Of a DNA stretch of 64,000 nt, positions 36,336 to 46,109 are shown piece by piece. Source of the DNA: Ancylostoma caninum (lineage: Eukaryota > Nematoda > Chromadorea > Rhabditida > Ancylostomatidae); assembly GCA_037903475.1 (NCBI GenBank), contig JBAJFG010000029.1, forward strand, positions 579,501 through 643,500. The letters are read 5' to 3'. Position numbers and translations under genes: made by a program. The notes under the pieces were generated by a model. That model saw only the letters and a list, made by a program, of their open reading frames with translations, searched no databases and had not been told where the DNA came from. How positions within the stretch are numbered: the stretch's first letter is position 1; every line of letters begins with the position of its first letter.

Positions 36336-36710
36336 ATGGATGTGACCGCAATGAGCTCATCCGCATTTCGTGATGCCTCACGTAACTCTGAGGACAACCC
36401 CTCTCTACGTGAGTTCATGTGTTGCTAAGTTTCCTGTTAGTATTATCCTGACTAAAATCTAGAGTTAAAGAGTATCGCCTTCAGTGCTCTTGATAGGTCC
36501 TGAACGATTCGACTTAGTTTTCCAGCTAGTTGCCTTTTTGTAGTTGCTTTATTAGTTAATCTATCCCGTCCACTTGAAATTTGCGAATTCTTTGTGTCTG
36601 ATGATGAAGACCCCTTCTTTGGAGTTATCATTGTGCGATTGAAAACATTTCACATTAATCAGCACACCTCGGCTGTGAGAGATATAGATGTCTCACTGTT
36701 TCCTGCGTAG
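36336..36710 (+). CDS. unknown protein, two exons
   Basis: Exon 1 (36,336-36,408) starts MDVTAMSSSAFRDASRNSED. Its ATG lies five bases after an acceptor-like gttctgtcag, the arrangement expected for a trans-spliced nematode gene. It ends at a strong donor (gtgagt). Exon 2 (36,526-36,710) follows acceptor gttttccag in phase and encodes a hydrophobic segment (LFVVALLVNLSRPLE), an acidic patch (SDDEDP) and more, to a stop; total 85 residues. No family is recognised. Exon 1 is better supported than exon 2, whose sequence merges into repeat-like DNA. Confidence 0.38.
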
Positions 36711-38935
36711 ATCTCTTTACTTTTACCATGTCATTGTTTGCTCCACTGTTTTGGTAAACAATGAATGATGACCTTGGAGTGCTTATTTTTCGTGATGAAA
36801 ATATTTGACTATTTCGAGTGTTTGGGTATACTTTCGCACATTGAAAGGTCAACATCAAAGTCGTGAACCAGTTTTTCTGACGTGAAATTCTTTGAATTTT
36901 CCCATGCGTATATTTTCTCAGATCCACATCATCTCGATGATTTGGAACCTTTGGGGCACTTTTCTAGTTTTCTCAGGGAAAATTGTGTTTTAGATTCATT
37001 GTTCTGGATCATTGTGCCGCATGTTAAAGTAGAAGAGTGTTCGCCCAATAGTTCTAATTGGTGTGGACTCTTCAACAGAGTATTTGGTTGGTGCAGTGCC
37101 TTTGCTGTGAAGTCTACTGGCAAGTTTTACTTCGCTGTCCACCTCATCTGCTACTACGTGTGGCCCATCCTAACAGTCATCTGCACCTTCCAATCAGTTG
37201 TACATTATTCGCTTCTCTAAGCGTAATCAACCAATCACGACGCAGTTACAAGGCCACGCCTCTGCCCTACTGCCATTCTGGGTAGACGGATGCTCAAATA
37301 AGGAAGGGATGCATTCCCTGCACTGGAGGATTTTTGGAGTATTCTTATCTTCTTTTCTTCATGTTCTATTACCATGATCCATTATTCTTCAAGCATAGAC
37401 GGATTATGATTTCCCATGGCATCCGGACATCGTAGTCCTCCTTTCCTTTTTTCCGGATCCACATGTAAACTCGGGTATGTGGTCTTGTAGACTTGTGTTA
37501 TTATATGTCAGCAAGTTAACAGGTACCAGTACAATATGCATTTTCGAGCCTATTATGAAGATTGCCACAGCTAATTTTTTTGGAAACTCGAATTCTGGAA
37601 ATTTTGTTGAGTTTGAAATACAATTACGAAAATTCAAGGCTCTGAGACTGGAATGTGCGGAAATTTTAGGGGAAAATAAGTGAATCAATGTCTTACTGAT
37701 ATAGCCAGTTGTTTTGCTCGAATAAAGTCCGGCATATTGCTATTTTGTGTTCTAGGATCCCGCTGATTTCCAGACTGAGCGCTTATATGAAATTGTCGGT
37801 CTCATAAAGACTGAGCCGAATTGTAAACTGCGGTAAATTACCTTGTGAAACATGCTTATGCATGGAGATGTATCTTTGCAACATTTGACTGTTAACCAAA
37901 GAACGCATGCCCTGAATCACGGGGTTCTGGATCAAAACACTTCGAGGCCCCCACTTTGTGCTGTTCCCCACTATCCGGTCCGATGAGCGTCGGATTTTTC
38001 AGCCACTTTCGTGCGAATGTACCAGCTGTTCAAGCACGGACTGTTTGCGCTCTTTTCATCTTTTTGGCTATAAGAAGGTATTGCAGACTGGAACTGTTTA
38101 TCTTATTTCCCAACATCAGAAAATATCGTAGCCATTTTCTGCATAATTGCGATCCGGTGTTCATGTGGTTTTTCTCTTGATGTGCAGACATTAACTAGTT
38201 ATATGACCACCCAATGACTAAGCGCGAGGTGCGAACAACACTTTTTTCACCACATCACTAGTTGGCGCATTTTGGTGTACTTTGAAAGTGGCTATCGTGA
38301 TAAATTGAATGGAAGGGGCAAAAAATGATGTGGTTGAGGGTGGAACGACGAATAGCTTTGTGCCTTAACTGTAAATTATAACTATACAACCTAGTTTCAA
38401 AATCCTGGTTATTTTGGACATCGATTTTCATATCCGTTGATTATGGATGTGCATTGCACCAATCATGACGCGGATGGCCCACCCATAATCAATATGTATC
38501 ACAGTCGATGTCGGCGAGTGCCGGTGATACGGCATATCCTACTTCACGTATACTGGATAAAGCGCCAGTTGTATAACTCACGTCAAAAATCGAACCGAAA
38601 AAAAAACGACACTGCTTGATTGTAAATGTAGATCACCGTTCTCATCAAATTTGGAAGTCTCCGGAAAATTCTAGAAGCAAACCACTGCGTCCCCCATAGC
38701 GATTTCTGTCGAGCTTCAAAAATTCAAAGATGCATAGATCATGCCGGTCATGAGCTCTGTCTCAACTCGGCAGTGCCATTCCGTGGCAATAGCGTTTTCA
38801 GGGCAACCATGAAGTTGCAGTGGTTGTAAGGCAATGAAGGATAAGTAATGTGTAACACTAAATCCTGAGAGGAGGAATCTGCCGCCGCCATTAAATTCAG
38901 AGAAGCAAAGAAAAAGCATGGTGAATATAGGCTTT
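36711..38935. other. intergenic DNA with decayed ORFs
   Basis: Open frames on both strands between 36,650 and 37,700 may be worn transposon sequence but carry no diagnostic motif. ATG-initiated frames of 59-67 codons near 38,440-38,620 (+) and 38,716-38,919 (-) have plausible composition but no splice or family support. Confidence 0.35.
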
Positions 38936-38937
38936 AC

Positions 38938-39996
38938 CGAGCCAGAGCGCCGCTTCGCGGCGCTCTGACTCGGACCCGTGTGCCACGTTACCTCCGGGCT
39001 AGGTAAACTCTGAAAAAAAAACTACCCCGAGCCAGAGCGCCGCTTCGCGGCGCTCTGACTCGGACCCGTGTGCCACGTTACCTCCGGGCTAGGTAAACTC
39101 TGAAAAAAAAACTACCCCGAGCCAGAGCGCCGCTTCGCGGCGCTCTGACTCGGACCCGTGTGCCACGTTACCTCCGGGCTAGGTAAACTCTGAAAAAAAA
39201 ACCCCGAGCCAGAGCGCCGCTTCGCGGCGCTCTGACTCGGACCCGTGTGCCACGTTACCTCCGGGCTAGGTAAACTCTGAAAAAAAAACCCCGAGCCAGA
39301 GCGCCGCTTCGCGGCGCTCTGACTCGGACCCGTGTGCCACGTTACCTCCGGGCTAGGTAAACTCTGAAAAAAAAACTACCCCGAGCCAGAGCGCCGCTTC
39401 GCGGCGCTCTGACTCGGACCCGTGTGCCACGTTACCTCCGGGCTAGGTAAACTCTGAAAAAAAAACTACCCCGAGCCAGAGCGCCGCTTCGCGGCGCTCT
39501 GACTCGGACCCGTGTGCCACGTTACCTCCGGGCTAGGTAAACTCTGAAAAAAAAACTACTACCCCGAGCCAGAGCGCCGCTTCGCGGCGCTCTGACTCGG
39601 ACCCGTGTGCCACGTTACCTCCGGGCTAGGTAAACTCTGAAAAAAAAACTACCCGAGCCAGAGCGCCGCTTCGCGGCGCTCTGACTCGGACCCGTGTGCC
39701 ACGTTACCTCCGGGCTAGGTAAACTCTGAAAAAAAAAACCCCGAGCCAGAGCGCCGCTTCGCGGCGCTCTGACTCGGACCCGTGTGCCACGTTACCTCCG
39801 GGCTAGGTAAACTCTGAAAAAAAAAACTACCCGAGCCAGAGCGCCGCTTCGCGGCGCTCTGACTCGGACCCGTGTGCCACGTTACCTCCGGGCTAGGTAA
39901 ACTCTGAAAAAAAAAACTACCCCGAGCCAGAGCGCCGCTTCGCGGCGCTCTGACTCGGACCCGTGTGCCACGTTACCTCCGGGCTAGGTAAACTCA
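38938..39996. repeat. 12-copy tandem array of about 90-bp hairpin units
   Basis: Units begin near 38,938, 39,028, 39,118, 39,205, 39,292, 39,382, 39,472, 39,565, 39,654, 39,742, 39,832 and 39,923, with lengths of 87-93. They are almost identical except for the A-run (8-10) and a small insertion (ct, cta or ctacta). Each contains a 16-bp stem with one mismatch (gagccagagcgccg, loop cttcg, cggcgctctgactc), then gttacct...aggtaaac, which can form a second short stem, then the A-run. On the minus strand each strong hairpin is followed within a few bases by a T-run. No open frame persists. Confidence 0.97.
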
Positions 39997-40061
39997 AGAA
40001 AATCACTGTCATCCACACGAAGCGCAGCTTCGCCGCGCTTCGCGGATGACAGTGATTTTCT
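39997..40061. repeat. perfect 18-bp palindrome with nested hairpin
   Basis: Arms agaaaatcactgtcatcc and ggatgacagtgattttct are exact reverse complements. The 29 bases between them contain a second inverted pair (cgaagcgc and gcgcttcg). It begins directly at the end of the tandem array. Its sequence differs from the array unit but has the same strategy of GC-rich stem with ttcg words. Confidence 0.9.
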
Positions 40062-40680
40062 GCGAAACTGCATAGCTCCTAAACGGTTTGGAGGTTAACT
40101 CTTATTATGCTCAATATAAAGAGCTCCTACATGGTGCGTTTTATGAGTAGAAACACAGATCCTCACGTGGTCAAGTCTTTTTCATTTGTGATAGCGCTGG
40201 AAGTCCAAATCGTCATGGTTCAGGCACAATTGGCTTTTAACAGGAATAAACTGCGTAAACGTTCTATTCCTACTTTGTAAGCACAATATTAAGCTCATAG
40301 AGTGCACCATTTGTTCCCCTGACCGTTAATTTCTAATTGCTATTACTACTTAATGCTTTAGAATGAGTGCAGCTAAAATTTCCGTACAACTCTGCTGTAT
40401 TTGCATGATTCATGGCTCTGATTGCGAAATCACACTCGCTTCATCAGTGGTTCTCCCACCCTGCTCTAAAGATCCAAGATATTCCGTTTTCGTTGCAAAT
40501 TAGATGTCCTAACTGAAGATTTCCATGTTGTACACATACATATACATGGGCGTGTGATTGGGCGTGTCAATTTTCGCAATTGAGCCCGTGGCGGCGGGCA
40601 AAAGAGGTGGGGCGAGGCAAGTGGATCAATGACAGCGTGACCTGTCATCCCTCGCGCGGCGATGGGGGGGGTCTGCGCTT

Positions 40681-40686
40681 TATATA
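40681..40686 (+). promoter_or_regulatory. TATA box with GC-rich upstream region
   Basis: TATATA within gcgctttatatagag, preceded by about 130 bp of GC-rich DNA with gggcgtg words. A candidate ATG follows about 45 bases downstream in good nematode context (aaaatg). Confidence 0.4.
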
Positions 40687-40729
40687 GAGTAAGACAGCAA
40701 CTTGACAAAACCTTTCGAGATCGGGCAAA

Positions 40730-40789
40730 ATGTCAAGCGGTAGCGATCTTTTTTATCGGCGCATATGGTTGCTATTTCCTGGCTACAGT
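40730..40789 (+). CDS. candidate first exon, unknown protein
   Basis: Twenty codons from the ATG, reading MSSGSDLFYRRIWLLFPGYS, end exactly at a donor (gtaaat). The hydrophobic IWLLFPG stretch could start a membrane segment. The next exon is uncertain: an acceptor tttttttcag at 41,076 opens a frame in the right phase for about 57 codons, but that region is also open on the other strand and looks like worn repeat DNA. Confidence 0.3.
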
Positions 40790-42024
40790 GTAAATAACGG
40801 CGTCAAAAAAAAGAAATGAAATCAGTCAACACAGGTGCTGTTGCAATGCTGTACCACTTGCTGAGTTGGAGTTGTAGTGACGCGACCAGTGCGCTGTTCG
40901 GATCAATCCCCTGTTGTTCCTGTTTTGGTTGTGGATGTGTCGCCTAGCTTTGATGGAACTCACACATTATCCTCCAAGACGCAGGAGTAGCTAAATTTTT
41001 CGGCTTTGTCAGGGTAATCCTGCATCCCCATGTCTTTCATTTCTCTTTATCAGGGACGCTCCTTTATCTTTTTTTCAGAGCGTTCGTAGTGAACCGGTGA
41101 CGTACTTATCGGCGCCATGTTTGAAGTGCTTTTTCCCAAGATCCTTAGGAAAACTGGCTCTATATGTCATTTTGAATTGGTCAGTTGTGAATTGCTTTGT
41201 CGCTGTTAAGGGGCAAACGGTTTCTCCTTCTTTTATAAAAAGTACTTGAATCCGTTCCGAACAGGCTGTGGTTTGCTGAGAAGGTTTTCCCATACTGTTT
41301 TTGTGCGATGTGGTATTTGAGGTGTTTTTGTTTGACCTCTGACTGTGATTTTATTGCTCCACAAGGGATTGAGTTGTGGAATGAGCTGCTGTGTGCGAAT
41401 GGAGCACGTTTTGTGAGTGGAGCATGTTCTATGGTAGCGGGTTGATCTCTCGGCCATAGTTTCCACAGTTCATCTGACACCTTGGCGTACTTGGCTACGT
41501 CGGAAAATATGAGAAAGAAAGAAAGAAACTACTGGGAAGGTGGGAGAATATGATTAGTGCGCCATTCAAGGTAGATCCATACAATCGACCCATACAACCC
41601 ATATAATCGTTCCTGTTGTTCTACTTTTTATCAGGTTTACAAGGTCACGTGGGGTCTGAATTTTTACTCCGGAAAACCTGTTTCAGTCAATTATGTGCGT
41701 GAGCAACAGCCACGCGGAATGGGTGGGCTCATCCCTGACTTTTTCGTCACAGATGGTCTCGCTGCTTGGTTTGGGAAAAAGATTGATGTGATGAAGAGTG
41801 TCTCCTACGCGTAGAAATTCAGCAGACAGCTTAGATGTTTTCATATTCCAAGGTGCACTTACTATCAGTGTTCGCTCTTTGGCTCCAGTGCGTCTTTCCA
41901 GATAAGTGCTCAAGTTTTTATTTCTAGCAATGTACGTATTGTGGATTTTGAAGCGAGTTCTGCTGTTATGAATTAGAAACAAATCTACCGGCCTTTTCTT
42001 GTGAGCATTAGGGAGAACAACTCA

Positions 42025-42090
42025 AAGAGACAGAGAGAGAGAGAGAGAGAGAAAGAAAGAAAGAAAGAGAGAGGAAGAGAGAGAGACAGA
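42025..42090 (+). repeat. GA-rich microsatellite
   Basis: Runs of (ga)n and (aaag)n of about 65 bp. Confidence 0.95.
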
Positions 42091-42099
42091 TAGCGAACA

Positions 42100-43815
42100 G
42101 TATTCTCTGTGTGTGTTTTTTGCTCTGTGGATGCGGAGTTTGGTCTACACTGGAACCTGTCCTTTTTATCTTTATGATCGTACCAGAACAAGACGAGAAA
42201 AAGCAGGAAGGCAGCCACGAAGAGGCATTTATTTCGCATCAATGTGTTCCATCCTTTTTTGGTGGAACCCTAAATCATTAGGATATACGACTGCCATGTT
42301 CTTCCTGATCAGGACCAAACTGATGTAAGGGTTTCTTGCTCAGGACGAATCCAGAGGAACAGTTCATCACAAGGTGTGGCAGTTCTTTTTGTATATATAG
42401 GGCGCTTGCATGGGCTTAGGTAATGTGCTGTTCCCCTTTATGACATAACCTACATTGAGGAAAAAGTGCTGTTCTCTTTTTGTATAATGTGTAGGAAAAT
42501 GTTTGTTTGCTTATTCATTTATTTATTACAAGTTAAATCCATAGATTTTGGACAGAAATCATTTAATTAATTCGAACTATTCCTCAGTAGAAAATTAGTC
42601 GATTATGTGAATTCTTCACACTTTTCCGAGACTGCTCTCCTTTTTGTCCACTATGGTCAAAGCTTAGACTTCTAATTCACCGCCTAGAAGTGTGGTGTAA
42701 ACTTAACCCTTCCCTGCCAAAGCCGATTAGATCTGAGCAATTACTAGAAGATTCAAGGTTGTGGATATAGGTTATGTAGCTTTATTAACATTTTTAACAG
42801 ATCAAACTTCGAAGGCCAAATTTAACCATGTTGTAAAATCCAGGATCCAGCCTTTGGTGTATCGTATCGTGTTACGTGCCAAAACGTTTCTAGAGCAGGT
42901 ACTTGCGTCGTCAACTGCTTTATGAACTTTGCGTGGTACGAAACGACACTGAGCATACGACACGTGGGCAATTATATGGCTTGTACATATTTCTAGCCAC
43001 CAACTGAGTTTTTCATCCAAGTTCCTAGTGTTATTCGATACTGAGCACGAATTAGAAATTGCAAGCACGACTGTAATGTTACATGCTGGGCAAGGTTTCG
43101 TATCTTGAATTCAGTGCTGTCCGTGATGAATTCGCCAGTACATTCACTCCTTAGGCCTTGATACCACGTGTGAGCAAATTGTAGACAAGCCACACCCACT
43201 CTTAGGATCGACAATGCATTTTGTAATACGTTGAATTGGCTATCCATATTTTCATTTTACATTCAGTAAGCTATCCGATGGTGGAAATATTCCTCGCTGC
43301 TGAGGAACGGTCCCATCTCACTCGTAGATCTCGTTTTAAAAAGATCCTCTACGCATTGAGAGTCCCACATTCTCGAACGGATTAGGCGTCCAGATTCTTA
43401 CCAGGATTATCTTTTTACTCGGATTTTGAGGAAAAATTTGAAATTCCAGTGCCCTTAGTCATACATCGGGTACATCGGGAGGGAAGGTGGTTGAGAAAAC
43501 TGTCCCAAAATATCAGTATTATGGTTCATCAATCCACTTATGTAATCCTTGATACATTGGTAAGACAACAAGTGCAGATAATGAAGTTGATAGTGAATCC
43601 TTATCAAGCGGACAAAGACAAAAGATAACCTGGACCCATCTCCATTGCATTAATTTCTAGAAGGAAAACTCGGCGGTTACGGATTCGTTTTCAATGTTTT
43701 ATCCCCTTTCCTTCAACACATTGGGCTGACAAGAGATTGCATAAGTTTGTGAAGCAGCAGATAATGGATTTTTCTCAGTAAGGTGTCTGTCGGATAAAAA
43801 CATCCTGTGTCTAGA
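42100..43815. other. intergenic DNA, no gene seen
   Basis: AT-rich, with no splice-supported open frame. Minus-strand frames near 42,800-43,250 are short and lack recognisable motifs. Confidence 0.35.
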
Positions 43816-43919
43816 TGCATTATTGAGGTTACCTAGGGTAAACCTCCTAACGACCGTGACAACTGCAGGTAAACCTGTGTGATGTGGACACGTTTACCCT
43901 AGGTAATCTCAGTGATGCA
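43816..43919. mobile_element. 104-bp MITE with 28-bp terminal inverted repeats
   Basis: The left end tgcattattgaggttaccta and the inverted right end tgcatcactgagattaccta match at 25 of 28 positions, including the core ttacctagggtaaac. It has no coding capacity. Related ends occur near 30.4 kb. Confidence 0.75.
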
Positions 43920-44537
43920 CGCGGCGTCTGTACTGAAGCGACTGGATGCAATCATCCGCTGGTAAATTTCAAATCGCTTAGCAGAGTTTCCGAGCCAACA
44001 TGCACATCAGAGTGCGTTCCTCCGCCTGGATATTACATGTTGGATACGAACCCTGTTGTGGAACAATTGGATGCCCCTGTGGGTCATATGTTTATCCATG
44101 AATAAGCGTATTTGGAGTTACAGTTCACCAAAATCACATCAACTTATTCGTTACTGCTCTTATATTCGCTTAGCTAAAACGTATTGGGTACGGACATTGA
44201 CAGGTTAGTCGGTTATGAGCTGGTGAACCTAATTCTTGGAAGCTGAATGACTTGATTTATCTAAATAACTCATTTTTTTGCTCAAGTCAGGTTTCGTTCG
44301 TATTTTATTAGGGATTTCCGTGTTCTCGTAGTTGTTTTCTAGTTGAATAAACCAAGATTCAGCTGTGAGCAATTGCTTGAGAGAAAGCCGCTCTTTCCAA
44401 AAGTATTCATGCTCGTCTTCTTTTCGCGTAGATTCGCTCTCCAACTATATTCGTTTTCATATTGGCAATGTAGCTATAGTACAATATATCAAATGACGTT
44501 TGATTCTCCTCTTTTTACGGCATTGGACTAAATCCGC

Positions 44538-45104
44538 TTAGCTATGTGGCTTTAAACGAAAAAGCAGCTGTTTAAATCTGTGCTTGCCTGCGTAAAATGG
44601 ACAAAACGGATATCTGATTTGCCAACTGTTAATCCCGCCCTCGTTGTCCAGTTGCACAATGGTACCAGTCGACACAAAGTCGTCCTCTTGGCACGGAAAG
44701 CATCGAACTCCATATGATCCTTGGCGGTATATCGCTGAAGCGCACGTGTTGTGTTGTTCGGGGTCGAGAGTGCCTTCTAACGTGCTCGCCGCACCAGATG
44801 GTGGCATAACATTCAGTCGTAAACTGACTACCCCGCTGGTTCGGTGTCATTTACGTTGGGTTTCTTGCTTTGGAAATATTTTGCGACAAAGAAATAATTC
44901 TATAAGAATTGCTCGCCGTATCAGATAGCACGTGAATATGCAGATTGCACGTGTTATGCGTCCAGGAGCAGCCAAAACTGGACAGACGTTTCCCGATGAT
45001 AACTTCTTCATAAGTGAAAGAACTATGCCAGGGCTTCTCAGATTCACGCACATCATTCGCAGTGACAGATGGTGTTATTGCGATAGTGGACAACAACGGT
45101 ATTT
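44538..45104 (-). CDS. cysteine-containing coding-like block, unknown
   Basis: Segment 44,855-45,104 follows the acceptor tataccccag and reads EKPWHSSFTYEEVIIGKRL, then FGCSWTHNTC, to a donor gtaaat. A second open segment (44,538 to about 44,820) reads DPEQHNTCASAIYRQGSYG then VRCFPCQEDD. The gap between them would be an intron of only 31 bp, too short to be comfortable. The + strand is also open here. It lies directly downstream of the 45.15-kb gene on the same strand and could be a separate gene or part of a broken one. Function unknown. Confidence 0.28.
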
Positions 45105-45153
45105 CTGGGGTATAACTCGTCCAGATGTGGGTGTTATTTATGCTTGGTTGATT

Positions 45154-46105
45154 TTATGATTTGAAAATATATTCGTGGCGCTGGCGCTGAAAAATACAAC
45201 CACATGGTGCACATTGTGGATTGAAGTAGTGGGGCGCGAAAACACCGGTGGAAGTAGGCTCTACAACACATTGTGCTGCACACAAACTTTGTAAAACGCC
45301 ACGTCCGCGGATATCATCTTCGCCCACCGTTGCCTTCTCAAAATCTGCTAATTTGTGACTGTTATACAGCGTTGGCAAAAAATACGGTAACAGAAATGTA
45401 CCCAGACAAGCAACTCACGTGTAGTTCGTCGTAGGACTTATATTTACCATCCCACAATTTAAAAAAGGCGACCCTTCTCTTCGGCATAGCTTCCATCGGT
45501 TCCGACACAGGCTCCAACACGCTGAATGAAGTCGCTGCCGGCGGCGACCAAGTGGTTGAAGTCCAACTTATCTAATACTATTGAAGTGCCTTCCCTACTG
45601 ATCCAAATTCGGAGGGGTTATGAACACGCCTAGTATGGGGTATCACCGAAAACCTACTCATCTCACCGACTGAGCTCGAAACACCTGGGTGGCTGGCTAG
45701 ACGATGAAACCGATAGGACCCAGAATATATCTCTGGCCCAATGTTGAAACGAACATTTCCTGTGGGACGGATGACGCACTGTTGCGATAAAACATTGTAG
45801 AAGGACATTACAACTAACTTTAACTTCAGTGTAGGACACGTTTCCTTGTTCCTTGCGTGTTGTTACCCTTTTATTGGCCCACAGCGTGGGAATTTCAAAT
45901 ACCTTTGTATACTTCTCGTAGAGCTTTTTTTCGAACACATGAGAGTGGGACAAGCTTTCAACAAAATACCAGAAATATTCTCCTTATACAGCTGTACATA
46001 TTCAATAATACCACATTCCAGGAGTCCGAAACTACGAAAATCCAGGATGTTTTCGAGTTTTAGATTCTTGTTTTTTAAATTGCCTCGAAATAGGTACTTC
46101 CACGC
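45154..46105 (-). CDS. unknown multi-exon gene, possibly broken by two frameshifts
   Basis: Minus-strand exons: 45,819-46,105; 45,667-45,778; 45,419-45,577; 45,288-45,344; 45,154-45,186. Introns are 40-101 bp with GT-AG ends. The last acceptor is a classic tatttttcag. Together they encode about 215 residues, from WKYLFRGNLKNKN through EKKLYEKYTKVFEIPTLWAN, CVIRPTGNVRFNIGPEIYSG and LFKLWDGKYKSYDELH to the end RHEYIFKS. Two single-base frame changes are needed: one near 45,945-45,965 in exon 1 and one at the A-run 45,461-45,466 in exon 3. Upstream exons with the start were not found. Both breaks sit at short homopolymers, so assembly error or early decay are both possible. I do not recognise the family. 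Confidence 0.48.
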
Positions 46106-46109
46106 CTAG

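Noticed and set aside
38716..38919. 67-codon minus-strand ATG ORF beside the tandem array
   Set aside because: No supporting splice site, signal or homology; could be chance.
38938..39996. CRISPR array
   Set aside because: Units are contiguous near-identical copies without unique spacers, in a eukaryotic genome.
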